In this document: piece by piece, positions 36,246 to 44,098 of the stretch
Layout of the letters: each line of letters begins with the position of its first letter
Numbering within the stretch: the first letter of the stretch is position 1
Assembly (NCBI GenBank): GCA_001724025.1
Contig: MEDJ01000020.1
Coordinates: forward strand, 207,351-271,350
Source of the DNA: Acidobacteria bacterium SCN 69-37
Lineage (GTDB): Bacteria > Acidobacteriota > Vicinamibacteria > Vicinamibacterales > SCN-69-37
Reading direction: 5' to 3'
Length of the DNA stretch: 64,000 nt
Made by a program: the position numbers and the translations under genes
Notes under the pieces: model-generated
Database searches by the model: none
What the model saw: only the letters and a program-made list of their open reading frames with translations
Told to the model about the DNA's origin: nothing

Positions 36246-38390
36246 CTACGGCGCGGGCGTTGCCTGGCGCGACGTGACGTTCTGCGCCTGATCCGTCACA
36301 CGAATGACCACGTCGGCTGCCGTCACGCCGGCTGGCAGCGTCAGCGTGTAGTGCTCCTCGCGTGCATCTGCGAGGCCGTCATCCGGGTGCACGGTCTGCC
36401 AGGCACCGCCGCGCACCGCATACTCCAGCTGCGCAATCGGACTGTGGGCATCGCGGGCGACGACCTGCAGTGACGATGGATTCGTGACGGTGATGTCGAG
36501 CACGGGTGGTGTGTTGTCCACCTCGATCGGCGTGCTCTCGCGAGCGCCCAGCAGTGCACGGTCTTCTGCGTTCGATGCCGCGTCTGTCGCGCGGACGCGC
36601 ACGAAATAGCGTCCGTCGGGTACGGCCGACGTGTCCCACACGAAGATCGTCCCGCTGATCCCCTCGCGCAGCAGGTGCCACGTCTCGCTGCCGTCGCGCC
36701 GGTAGTGCACCGCGTAGGTCAGCAGATCGCCGTCGGCGTCCTCGCCCTTCCAGGCCATCGTCTGCAGGCCCTTCTGCGTCATCCGCCGGTTGAGCGCGGG
36801 CGCGGCCGGCGGTTCCTCGCCCGCCGGACGTCGCGCCTCGATCGACAGATCGTCGAGGCCGGCAATGGCCGAATCGTCGTTGACGAACGGTCGCTGGAAG
36901 ACGACCCCCGGCGGATAGAGCGTGATCGACGAGACCACGGGGCGGGTGTTGCGCGGCAGATAGGCGAGCGTGACCGACGAGAGCGATGGCGACGGGGTCG
37001 CGTCGGCGCGGGTGAGGACCGCGCGCCACTGGACGAAGCGCGCCGTGGGGCTCGTGACCGGCTCGCCAGCGGCCTGCCGGTACGCCGGCGACCAGTCGCT
37101 CCACGAATCGTCGGGCTGCTCGGTGTTCCCCGAACGCGTCGACAGTTCGACGCCCGGCGTCCCGTCCCAGCGAATCGCACCCCAGGTCGACGGACTCTTC
37201 GTGTCGAGCACGCGCGACAGGTACCGCGCCGGCGTCTGCACGCCGGGACCGACAGCCATGACGCGTCCGGGATTGGCCGTGGCAAACGCGGCCACGTCGG
37301 TGCCGCTGCTGGCGAACCGCGTGATCTGCCGCGCGTCCACGCCGGTGAAGAGGCGGACGTCGAGATCCGACGTGATTTCGTAGAGTCGCCCGTCCGGTCC
37401 CGTGGCCAGCAGCACACCGCCGCCGGCGCGCGGCGCGAGGTCGTAGACCAGATCCGCCGTCTCCCAGATTTCCTCCCACGTGCCCGTGGGATCGATCCGG
37501 TAGATCACCGACCGGCGCGTCGAGCCGCTGCTCGAGGCGGCCGCGGTCCCCTTGGTTGTCGTCGCGGCCAGCGTCACCGCCACGGACGTCGTCTCGTTCC
37601 CCGAGGCCTCGTCGGCCTTGGCCACGCCCGCGGCGAAGATGGTGTTGTCGCTGGTCGCGATCATCGATCGCAGTTCGGCGAGGCCCGTATCGAGCAGCAC
37701 GAACGGACGGTCGTTTTCGTCGAAGCGATACAGGCGGCCTGGCGATTCCGTGCCGGCGAGCATGCGGCCGCTGCCATCGAGCGCGAGCGAGACGACATGG
37801 GTGGCCGGTGGTCGTGCGACGACCTGGCTCGTGCCGTCGGCGGCCACACGATAGATGACCGCCGGATTGCCGGCACCCACCCACAGGTGGCCGGTGCGGT
37901 CGACGGCCAGCGCCCAGATGTAGGTTTCGGACGGATCGAAGAACACGCGGGCCGGGGTGTTGCCCTCGATGACGTAGACCTTGCCGTCTGGCGACGAGGC
38001 GGCGTAGACGCGGGGCCCGGAGACTGCGACGGCGAAGACGTTCGCTTCGGGCGTGTCGTACACCGTCTCTTCCGTCGCCTGGCCCGGACGGAGCCGGACG
38101 ACGCGACCGTCGCTGCCGGTGCCGGCCCAGAGCGTGCCGTCGGCCGCGCGTGCCAGGCTCCAGATCTGCGCGGGCGTGGTCGTGAGGCGATTCGTCAGCG
38201 CCGGTCCCGGCGTGAGGACACCGCCGAGGCTGACGAAGACGCCCTCGGACGTGCCCTGGAGCAGATCAGCGGACGTGGCGACGGTCCAGAAGGCGGGGCC
38301 CTTGGCGGCGACGGGCAGCGCGAGCGCCGCCGCGACGAGCACGGCGAACGGCAGGCGCAGGGAACGGAACGGGGATCGGGAGCGCAGCAT
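36246..38390 (-). CDS. Exported beta-propeller protein with C-terminal Ig/fibronectin-like region
   Basis: 714 aa. A signal peptide (LPFAVLVAAALALPVAAKG) is followed by repeated propeller blades of about 45 residues (RAADGTLWAGTGSDGRVVRL, AVDRTGHLWVGAGNPAVIYRV and more) to about residue 400. Beta-sandwich sequences follow (AVHYRRDGSETWHLLREGISG..., YFVRVRATDAASNAEDR). No catalytic residues are evident; it probably binds a partner in the periplasm or outside. It starts 17 bases after the S55 protease stop, so the two are likely co-transcribed and may work together. Confidence 0.75.
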   Translation of the reverse strand: MLRSRSPFRSLRLPFAVLVAAALALPVAAKGPAFWTVATSADLLQGTSEGVFVSLGGVLTPGPALTNRLTTTPAQIWSLARAADGTLWAGTGSDGRVVRLRPGQATEETVYDTPEANVFAVAVSGPRVYAASSPDGKVYVIEGNTPARVFFDPSETYIWALAVDRTGHLWVGAGNPAVIYRVAADGTSQVVARPPATHVVSLALDGSGRMLAGTESPGRLYRFDENDRPFVLLDTGLAELRSMIATSDNTIFAAGVAKADEASGNETTSVAVTLAATTTKGTAAASSSGSTRRSVIYRIDPTGTWEEIWETADLVYDLAPRAGGGVLLATGPDGRLYEITSDLDVRLFTGVDARQITRFASSGTDVAAFATANPGRVMAVGPGVQTPARYLSRVLDTKSPSTWGAIRWDGTPGVELSTRSGNTEQPDDSWSDWSPAYRQAAGEPVTSPTARFVQWRAVLTRADATPSPSLSSVTLAYLPRNTRPVVSSITLYPPGVVFQRPFVNDDSAIAGLDDLSIEARRPAGEEPPAAPALNRRMTQKGLQTMAWKGEDADGDLLTYAVHYRRDGSETWHLLREGISGTIFVWDTSAVPDGRYFVRVRATDAASNAEDRALLGARESTPIEVDNTPPVLDITVTNPSSLQVVARDAHSPIAQLEYAVRGGAWQTVHPDDGLADAREEHYTLTLPAGVTAADVVIRVTDQAQNVTSRQATPAP

Positions 38391-38407
38391 GAGGAGTCGG
38401 TCGGCGA

Positions 38408-40231
38408 TCAGCGGGTCGTATCGAGCGTGATGGCAATCTCGCGGGATCCGCGAACGAGGCGATCGAACGGGGCCTCCCACGCGCCGACGACAGCGCGGCT
38501 GACGGCCGCGCGGGCGGTGGAGGCGTCGGCCTGGACGGCCGACTGCACGGAGGCCGGGAGCGTCGGCAGCACGTTGCCGCCGAGGACCGTGCCGGTCGCG
38601 TCATCGAGGAGCCTGACGTAGAGCCTGTTGTTGCGGCGCACCTGGCGCTCGCGCGCGAGCAGGCCGGCCAGCGACGTCGGGGTGGCCGGCTGGAGTTCAC
38701 GCCGCTCGAGCCCCTGGAGCGTGGACCCGTCAGACACGAGCAGCGTGAGGGGCCCGCCGGTGCGTGACGGCATGGTCACGGGAATCTCGACCACGCGCGT
38801 GCCGCCGCGGTAGTCGCGCAGCTGCACGGAGACGGTGCAGGTGCCGCCGGCCCGCGGACGCACGGTGTCGAGCCATGCGCGCTCGATCGTGGCGTAGCGC
38901 TCGACCTCGCTCGTGTCGATCTCGACGGTGAGCGCCTCGGGCGTGATCGGCCCGAACGGGTTCGGCATGAGCGTCCCGAGCGGGCTGGCCACGGCCGACG
39001 CGGCAGACGCCAGGGCGCCGTCGCCCGAAAACTCGTCGCGGAACTCGATCGTGCCGTCGGGCCCAAGCGAGAGCGACGCGTGCACGGACAGAGAGAGCAC
39101 ACCCATCTGTCGTTCCCACGCAGCCAGCGCGTTCAGCAGCGACGCGTAGGTGAAGAGCGGCGTCAGCGCGGGATCGTGCAGGACGAAGAACTCGAACGTC
39201 TGCGGTGCACTGGCGGCCGACCGCAGCGTCATCTGCACGCGCAGTTCGGTGGGCCCCGCGCCGAGCCGGCCGCCGACGGCCGTGGCGCGATCCTGCGTCA
39301 CGGTGCCGATGACGCGCCCGAGACTCGCGATTTTCATCGAGCTGTCGAGGCTCGGCAGGACGGTCACGACGTGCGCCTCGGTCATCGCCACCTGGGTGGG
39401 CCCGAGGTTCAGGAACGGGTGCCCGAAGGCGTAGACGCGATCGCCGTCGACGTGCGTGACCGTGCCCGTGGCCCCCATCTCGAAGTCGCCCCGCACGAGG
39501 CTCATGCCGACCGGATCGCCGGGCCGGAGCGTTGGGCGCGGCGTCGTCGTGTCGGCCTCGCGCGCCGGGGCCTGCGGCGTCGAGCTCTGCAGGGCGTCGC
39601 CCAGGCGCGTGGTCAGATCCGGCGTGAAGCCGCCGATGGTGATGGCCGCGCCGATCGGGCGCAGGCGGGGGGCGAACTCCGCGATAGCGGCCGGACCGAC
39701 GATGCCGGTGACGGACGGGGTGGCGCCGAGCGGGGCGGCGGCGCGACGCGCGATGGTGGCGATGGCATCGAACACCTGCGCCGGGGTCGCCGGCCAGGTC
39801 ATCGGCGGTGCGGCGCTGGCGCTGCGCGGGGCGCGCGACTCGATGTCCTCGATCATCTCGGCAATCGGCGTGATGCCGGCAATCGGTTCTTTCGGGAACG
39901 TGCCCAGCGAGTACGACACCGCACCGACGAGCCGGCCGTCGACGTAGACCGGACTGCCGCTCATGCCCTGGATGACGCCCGTATTGGCGAGCGGGCCGCC
40001 CTCGAGCCGCGCCAGAATCAGGTTCCGCCGCGGCCCGACGATGTTCGGCATGACGCCCAGGATGGTGACGCGGAATTCTTCGAGATCGCTGCCGGCATAG
40101 ACCGTCCGGCCCACGCCGGTCATGCCGGGGCGGATCTCCTCGACGGGCATCGTGCGGGTGACCTGCGGCGCGGCGACGAGCGACACGGCCAACGCGACGG
40201 CGAGAGCCAGACTGAACAGCGGGAGGCGCAT
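38408..40231 (-). CDS. SpoIVB-type S55 peptidase domain protein
   Basis: 607 aa. An N-terminal signal (LALAVALAVSLVA) is followed by the S55 region: EIRPGMTGVGRTVYAGSDLEEF, then GMSGSPVYVDGRLVGAVSY with the probable catalytic Ser in GMSGSP near residue 93. HPFLNLG near 270 keeps a conserved His. In Bacillus the S55 domain of SpoIVB cleaves another protein to trigger signalling; here, with no sporulation genes, the role is unknown. The C-terminal 250 residues are beta-rich. It is paired with the exported propeller gene. Confidence 0.82.
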   Translation of the reverse strand: MRLPLFSLALAVALAVSLVAAPQVTRTMPVEEIRPGMTGVGRTVYAGSDLEEFRVTILGVMPNIVGPRRNLILARLEGGPLANTGVIQGMSGSPVYVDGRLVGAVSYSLGTFPKEPIAGITPIAEMIEDIESRAPRSASAAPPMTWPATPAQVFDAIATIARRAAAPLGATPSVTGIVGPAAIAEFAPRLRPIGAAITIGGFTPDLTTRLGDALQSSTPQAPAREADTTTPRPTLRPGDPVGMSLVRGDFEMGATGTVTHVDGDRVYAFGHPFLNLGPTQVAMTEAHVVTVLPSLDSSMKIASLGRVIGTVTQDRATAVGGRLGAGPTELRVQMTLRSAASAPQTFEFFVLHDPALTPLFTYASLLNALAAWERQMGVLSLSVHASLSLGPDGTIEFRDEFSGDGALASAASAVASPLGTLMPNPFGPITPEALTVEIDTSEVERYATIERAWLDTVRPRAGGTCTVSVQLRDYRGGTRVVEIPVTMPSRTGGPLTLLVSDGSTLQGLERRELQPATPTSLAGLLARERQVRRNNRLYVRLLDDATGTVLGGNVLPTLPASVQSAVQADASTARAAVSRAVVGAWEAPFDRLVRGSREIAITLDTTR

Positions 40232-40257
40232 GAGAAAAACGTGAGGACTCCGAGACG

Positions 40258-40266
40258 GTTATAACA
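40258..40266 (-). promoter_or_regulatory. Extended -10 promoter of the S55 protease gene
   Basis: On the minus strand TGTTATAAC, an extended -10 (TGn-TATAAC). No recognisable -35 is seen. Expected start is about 20 bases before the ATG at 40231. Confidence 0.45.
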
Positions 40267-40331
40267 CGCGTGACCGAGTCCGTCCGCCGCCGCGCAGCCA
40301 TGCTGCCAGCCGCCGTGCAGCCTGCCGCGCA

Positions 40332-40361
40332 TTGACCGATTCCCGTGCGGTCTGTTACGCT
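40332..40361 (+). promoter_or_regulatory. Promoter of the aro-trp operon
   Basis: TTGACC (40332-40337), an 18-base spacer and TACGCT (40356-40361), the latter preceded by TGT to make an extended -10. Expected start near 40368, immediately before the leader-peptide ATG at 40372. Confidence 0.5.
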
Positions 40362-40371
40362 CGCCGGCATC

Positions 40372-40467
40372 ATGGCCCGGCCGCACACGCTTCGGACGAT
40401 GGTCCAGACCTCTTGGTCGGCGTGGTGGTGGTACGTCCCGAAGGCTGAAGGGGGCCGCGTGCGTTGA
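40372..40467 (+). CDS. trpL: Tryptophan operon leader peptide
   Basis: A 31-codon frame containing the cluster WSAWWWY: Trp codons at 40414-40416 and three in a row at 40423-40431. It ends with TGA at 40465-40467, 24 bases before a strong terminator and ahead of the aroDE-trp genes. This is the layout of ribosome-mediated attenuation: low charged tRNA-Trp stalls the ribosome on the Trp run and lets an antiterminator form. A second in-frame ATG (40399) would give a 22-residue peptide. Neither start has a clear ribosome site; with the predicted promoter the first would be almost leaderless. Confidence 0.8.
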   Translation: MARPHTLRTMVQTSWSAWWWYVPKAEGGRVR

Positions 40468-40504
40468 TCCGCGCATGGTGAGACATTCGAGGGCCTCTTC
40501 AGCC
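40443..40504 (+). promoter_or_regulatory. trp attenuator: antiterminator pairing
   Basis: ggctgaag at 40443-40450 is exactly complementary to cttcagcc at 40497-40504, which forms part of the terminator 5' arm; the nearby ggcc stretches can extend it. A competing early hairpin pairs cttcgg (40390-40395) with ccgaag (40438-40443). These three mutually exclusive pairings fit classical attenuation. Judged by eye, without energy calculation. Confidence 0.65.
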
Positions 40505-40526
40505 GACCGCTGAAGAGGCCCTTTTT
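40491..40526 (+). terminator. Intrinsic terminator of the trp attenuator
   Basis: A perfect 13-bp stem (gggcctcttcagc, 40491-40503, with gctgaagaggccc, 40509-40521), a 5-base loop and five T residues (40522-40526). It lies between the leader peptide and the first structural gene, so it controls entry into the operon. Confidence 0.88.
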
Positions 40527-40538
40527 CGTGCGCGCTCG

Positions 40539-41993
40539 ATGCCCGGATTCCTCATGCCCCCTGCCGTTGTCGACACCATCACCGCCGCCACCACGGCCGA
40601 GTTGCGCGCCCGGCGCGACGCGACCGTGGGCGACATCGTCGAACTGCGGCTCGATTACCTGACGGACATCGACGTGGCCGGGGCGCTGGCCGACCGCCGC
40701 ACGCCGGTGATCGTGACGTGCCGCGCGTCGTGGGAGGGCGGCCGGTTTGCCGGCGACGAGGCCACGCGTCTGGGCGTGCTGGCCCGGGCCATCGAGCTGG
40801 GCGCGGAGTACGTCGACGTCGAGTGGAAGGCCGACAGGCGCGGGCTGCCGTCGAACCCGCGCACGACGCTGGTGTTGTCGCACCACGACTTTTCGGGCAT
40901 GCCGGCGGATCTGCCCGGCCTCGTGCGGACGATGGCGGCCGAGCCGGGCGCGATCGTCAAGGTGGCGGTGACGCCCACACGGCTGCGCGACTGCCTGACC
41001 CTGCGCGAGACGATGCGCCTCGACCTCCCGCACGTCGCCATCGCCATGGGCCCGATGGGCCAGGTCACGCGCACGGCGCCGGCGCTGTTCGGGTCGCGGT
41101 GGACGTATGGCGGCGTGGCCGCGCCGGGGCAGACGTCTGCGTCGGATCTCGTCGACGTGTACCGCGTGGGCAGGCAATCGGCGACGACGGCGCTCTATGC
41201 CGTGGCCGGCGCGCCACTGGCACACTCGGCCTCACCCGCGATGCACAACGCCGCGTTCGCGGCCCTGGGACTCGATGCGGTCTATGTGGTGCTCGAGACC
41301 GATGACGCGGCGGAGTTGCTGGAGGTGGGCGAGGCGTTGGGCCTGCGCGGCGCGAGTGTCACGGCGCCGCTCAAGACCGGCGTGTTCGCGCGCGTGCCGC
41401 GGCGCGATGACCTGTCGGCGACCATTGGCGCGCTCAATACGCTGCGTCGCGATGCCCACGGCTGGGAAGGCCGCAACTACGACGTGGCCGGGTTCCTGTC
41501 GCCGTTCGTGCGACGCGACGAGAACCTGCGCGGCCGGCGCGCGGTCGTCCTGGGCGCGGGCGGGGCGGCGCGGACGGCGCTCTGGGCCCTTGGCGCGCGG
41601 GGCGCGCGGGTCGAGGTGGCGGCGCGCCGGATGGACCGGGCACGCGCCCTGGCGGCCGAGTTCGGCGTGACCGCCTCGACGTGGCCGCCCGCGGCCGGGT
41701 GGGATCTGCTCGTCAACACCACGCCCGTCGGCACGTGGCCCGACGTCGACGCCTTGCCGATCCAGGCCGACGCCGTTCGCGGCCGCATGGTCTACGACCT
41801 CATCTACAACCCGGAAGAGACCGGGCTGCTGGCCGTGGCCCGCGCGCAGGGTGCCGAGGCGATCGGGGGCCTCGAGATGCTCGTCGGCCAGGCCTGCCAC
41901 CAGTTCGAGTGGTGGACGGGACAGCCGGCGCCGCGTGACGTGATGGCCGGGGCCGCGCGGCGGTTCCTGGAGAGCAAGCGGGCAGACGTATGA
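40539..41993 (+). CDS. aroDE: Fused 3-dehydroquinate dehydratase / shikimate dehydrogenase
   Basis: 484 aa bifunctional enzyme for two consecutive shikimate steps. Residues about 1-215 are type I dehydroquinase, with the catalytic His region LVLSHHDF and the Schiff-base Lys in AIVKVAVTPT. Residues about 220-484 are shikimate dehydrogenase: GAPLAHSASPAMHNAAF, the Lys in TAPLKTG and the NADP loop VLGAGGAARTA. The fusion is known in plants and some bacteria. As the first gene after the trp attenuator it links shikimate flow to tryptophan supply. The ATG at 40539 is used (40554 is possible). It overlaps trpE by 4 bases. Confidence 0.9.
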   Translation: MPGFLMPPAVVDTITAATTAELRARRDATVGDIVELRLDYLTDIDVAGALADRRTPVIVTCRASWEGGRFAGDEATRLGVLARAIELGAEYVDVEWKADRRGLPSNPRTTLVLSHHDFSGMPADLPGLVRTMAAEPGAIVKVAVTPTRLRDCLTLRETMRLDLPHVAIAMGPMGQVTRTAPALFGSRWTYGGVAAPGQTSASDLVDVYRVGRQSATTALYAVAGAPLAHSASPAMHNAAFAALGLDAVYVVLETDDAAELLEVGEALGLRGASVTAPLKTGVFARVPRRDDLSATIGALNTLRRDAHGWEGRNYDVAGFLSPFVRRDENLRGRRAVVLGAGGAARTALWALGARGARVEVAARRMDRARALAAEFGVTASTWPPAAGWDLLVNTTPVGTWPDVDALPIQADAVRGRMVYDLIYNPEETGLLAVARAQGAEAIGGLEMLVGQACHQFEWWTGQPAPRDVMAGAARRFLESKRADV

Positions 41994-43459
41994 CGCAGAC
42001 GACGTTCGAACAATTCACCGACCTGGCGACGCGCGGCACGTTCGTGCCCGTGTGTCGCGAGATCATGGCGGACCTGCTGACGCCCGTGTCGGCGTTCCTG
42101 AAGATCGCCGAGCACTCCGACTACGCGTTCCTGCTCGAGAGCGTCGAGGGCGGCGAGCAGGTCGCGCGCTACTCGTTCCTCGGCAAGGATCCGTTCCTCG
42201 TGATCCGCGGCCGCGACGGACAGGTCTCGATCGATCAGGCAGGCGTGCGCACCGAGCGGTACGAGCCGTTCGTCGACGTGCTGCGCGAGTTGATGGCCGA
42301 GTTCACCGCGCCGTTCGTGCCGGGACTTCCGCGCTTCACCGGCGGCGCCGTTGGTTACTTCGACTACGACGCAGCCGAGTGGTTCGAGCCGGCGGTGCGC
42401 CTGGCGCAGCCGCAGGCCGATCGCGACAAGGCGACGTTCATGGTGTTCGACACCATCCTGGCGTTCGATCACGTGAAGCACCGCATCCTGGCGATTGCCA
42501 ACGCCCGCGTGCGGCCCGGCGAGGATCTGCGCACGCTGTACGACTTCGCGTGCGCGAAGATCGAGTTCCTGGAGCGCGAGCTCGAGCGGACGGTCTCGAA
42601 GCCGACGCGAACGCCCGGGGTGCCGCTCACGGTGACGCCGAACCAGACACGCGAGCAGTTCGAAACGTCGGTGCGCGCCATCCAGGAGGACATCGCGGCC
42701 GGCGAGATCTACCAGGCCGTGCTCTCGCAGCGGTTCGATACGACGACCACGGCCTCGCCCTTCGACGTGTACCGGGCCGCGCGGCACATCAACCCGTCGC
42801 CCTACATGTTCTTCATCCGACTCGGTCGCGAGGCCATCGTCGGGGCGTCGCCCGAGATGCTGGTGCGGGTGGAGGGGCGGAAGCTCCAGACCCACCCGAT
42901 TGCCGGCACGCGCCGCCGCGGCACGTCGCCGGAGGACGATCGGCGGCTGGCCGAAGAGATGGCGGCCGACGACAAGGAGCGGGCCGAGCACGTGATGCTC
43001 GTCGATCTCGGTCGCAACGATCTCGGCCGCGTGTCGTCGATCGGATCGGTCCGCGTGCCGCAGTACATGGCCGTGGAGCGCTACTCGCACGTGATGCACC
43101 TGGTCTCGCGCGTGGAAGGGGAGCTGGCCGAGGGCGCCGACAGGCTCGACGCGCTCGTGGCCACGTTCCCGGCCGGCACGCTCAGCGGGGCCCCGAAAAT
43201 TCGCGCGATGCAGATCGTCGGCGCGCTCGAGCCCACGCGGCGTGGCCTCTACGGCGGCGCTGTCGGCTATCTGGATTTCGCGGGCAACCTCGACTTCTGC
43301 ATCGCCATCCGCACCATCACGATGCGCGACGGCCAGGCCTCGGTGCAGGCCGGGGCAGGCATCGTGGCCGACTCGAAGCCGGCCGCCGAATACGAGGAAA
43401 CGCGCGACAAGGCCCGGGCGATGCTGCAGGCGCTCGAAATGGCGAACCGCGGTCTGTAA
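41990..43459 (+). CDS. trpE: Anthranilate synthase component I
   Basis: 489 aa chorismate-binding enzyme. The C-terminal half carries the active site: TFPAGTLSGAPKIRAMQI, GRNDLGRV and GAVGYLDFAGNLDFCIAIRT, ending with ADSKPAAEYEETRDKARAM. The N-terminal part has the feedback region LLESVEGGEQVARYSFLG, suggesting tryptophan inhibition. With TrpG it makes anthranilate. A 69-base gap holding a palindrome separates it from trpG, the only real gap in the operon. Confidence 0.95.
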   Translation: MTQTTFEQFTDLATRGTFVPVCREIMADLLTPVSAFLKIAEHSDYAFLLESVEGGEQVARYSFLGKDPFLVIRGRDGQVSIDQAGVRTERYEPFVDVLRELMAEFTAPFVPGLPRFTGGAVGYFDYDAAEWFEPAVRLAQPQADRDKATFMVFDTILAFDHVKHRILAIANARVRPGEDLRTLYDFACAKIEFLERELERTVSKPTRTPGVPLTVTPNQTREQFETSVRAIQEDIAAGEIYQAVLSQRFDTTTTASPFDVYRAARHINPSPYMFFIRLGREAIVGASPEMLVRVEGRKLQTHPIAGTRRRGTSPEDDRRLAEEMAADDKERAEHVMLVDLGRNDLGRVSSIGSVRVPQYMAVERYSHVMHLVSRVEGELAEGADRLDALVATFPAGTLSGAPKIRAMQIVGALEPTRRGLYGGAVGYLDFAGNLDFCIAIRTITMRDGQASVQAGAGIVADSKPAAEYEETRDKARAMLQALEMANRGL

Positions 43460-43464
43460 TCGCG

Positions 43465-43521
43465 GGGGCGACGCATGCGTCGCCCCTACAGGTGGCCAGT
43501 AGTCGGTAGTCGGTAGTCGGA
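43465..43521. repeat. Palindrome plus 7-bp tandem repeat between trpE and trpG
   Basis: A perfect 22-base palindrome (arm ggggcgacgca, 43465-43486) is followed by ctaca and, from 43501, three copies of agtcggt (the last ending in a). Both look like small mobile or slippage repeats. There is no T run, so a terminator is unlikely, but the hairpin could stabilise or pause the mRNA between the two anthranilate synthase subunits. Confidence 0.8.
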
Positions 43522-43528
43522 GATCCCC

Positions 43529-44098
43529 GTGGTCCTGCTGATTGATAATTACGATTCGTTCACCTTCAACCTCGCGCATCGGCTGGGAGAGCTTGGCGCC
43601 GAGGTCACGGTGATTCGCAACGATGCGATCACCGTGGCCGGGATCGAACGGCTGGCGCCCGATCGTCTCGTGATTTCGCCGGGGCCCGGACGGCCGGAGA
43701 CGGCGGGCGTCACGATCGACGCGCTGCGGCGCTTCGTCGGTCACCTGCCGGTGCTCGGCGTGTGCCTCGGGCACCAGGCGCTCGGCGTGGCCTTCGGCGG
43801 CCGCGTCATCAGGGCATCGGCGCCCATGCACGGCAAGATCTCGCCGGTGGTCCACGATGGCACGGGCGTGTTTGCCGGCGTGGCGTCGCCGTTCGACGCG
43901 GGCCGCTATCATTCCCTGGTCATCGATCCGACGGCCGTGCCCGAGGGATTCGTCGTGACGGCGCGCGTCGAGGCCGACGAGACGATCATGGGCATCCGGC
44001 ACGAACGGTTCCCGACCTTCGGCGTCCAGTTCCACCCCGAGTCGGTCCTGACCGCCGTGGGCCATCAGGTGCTCCGCAACTTCCTGGACGTGGCATGA
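43529..44098 (+). CDS. trpG: Anthranilate synthase component II (glutamine amidotransferase)
   Basis: 189 aa class I amidotransferase. It starts VLLIDNYDSFTFNLAHRLGELGA; the nucleophile Cys lies in GVCLGHQALG near residue 78, and the His/Glu pair in GVQFHPESVLT near 168. It supplies ammonia to TrpE and may also serve PabB. The GTG at 43529 is the start. The stop overlaps trpD by 4 bases. Confidence 0.93.
   Translation: MVLLIDNYDSFTFNLAHRLGELGAEVTVIRNDAITVAGIERLAPDRLVISPGPGRPETAGVTIDALRRFVGHLPVLGVCLGHQALGVAFGGRVIRASAPMHGKISPVVHDGTGVFAGVASPFDAGRYHSLVIDPTAVPEGFVVTARVEADETIMGIRHERFPTFGVQFHPESVLTAVGHQVLRNFLDVA

Noticed and set aside
43465..43486. Palindrome between trpE and trpG as a terminator
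   Set aside because: No T run follows and the operon plainly continues; more likely a small dispersed repeat.
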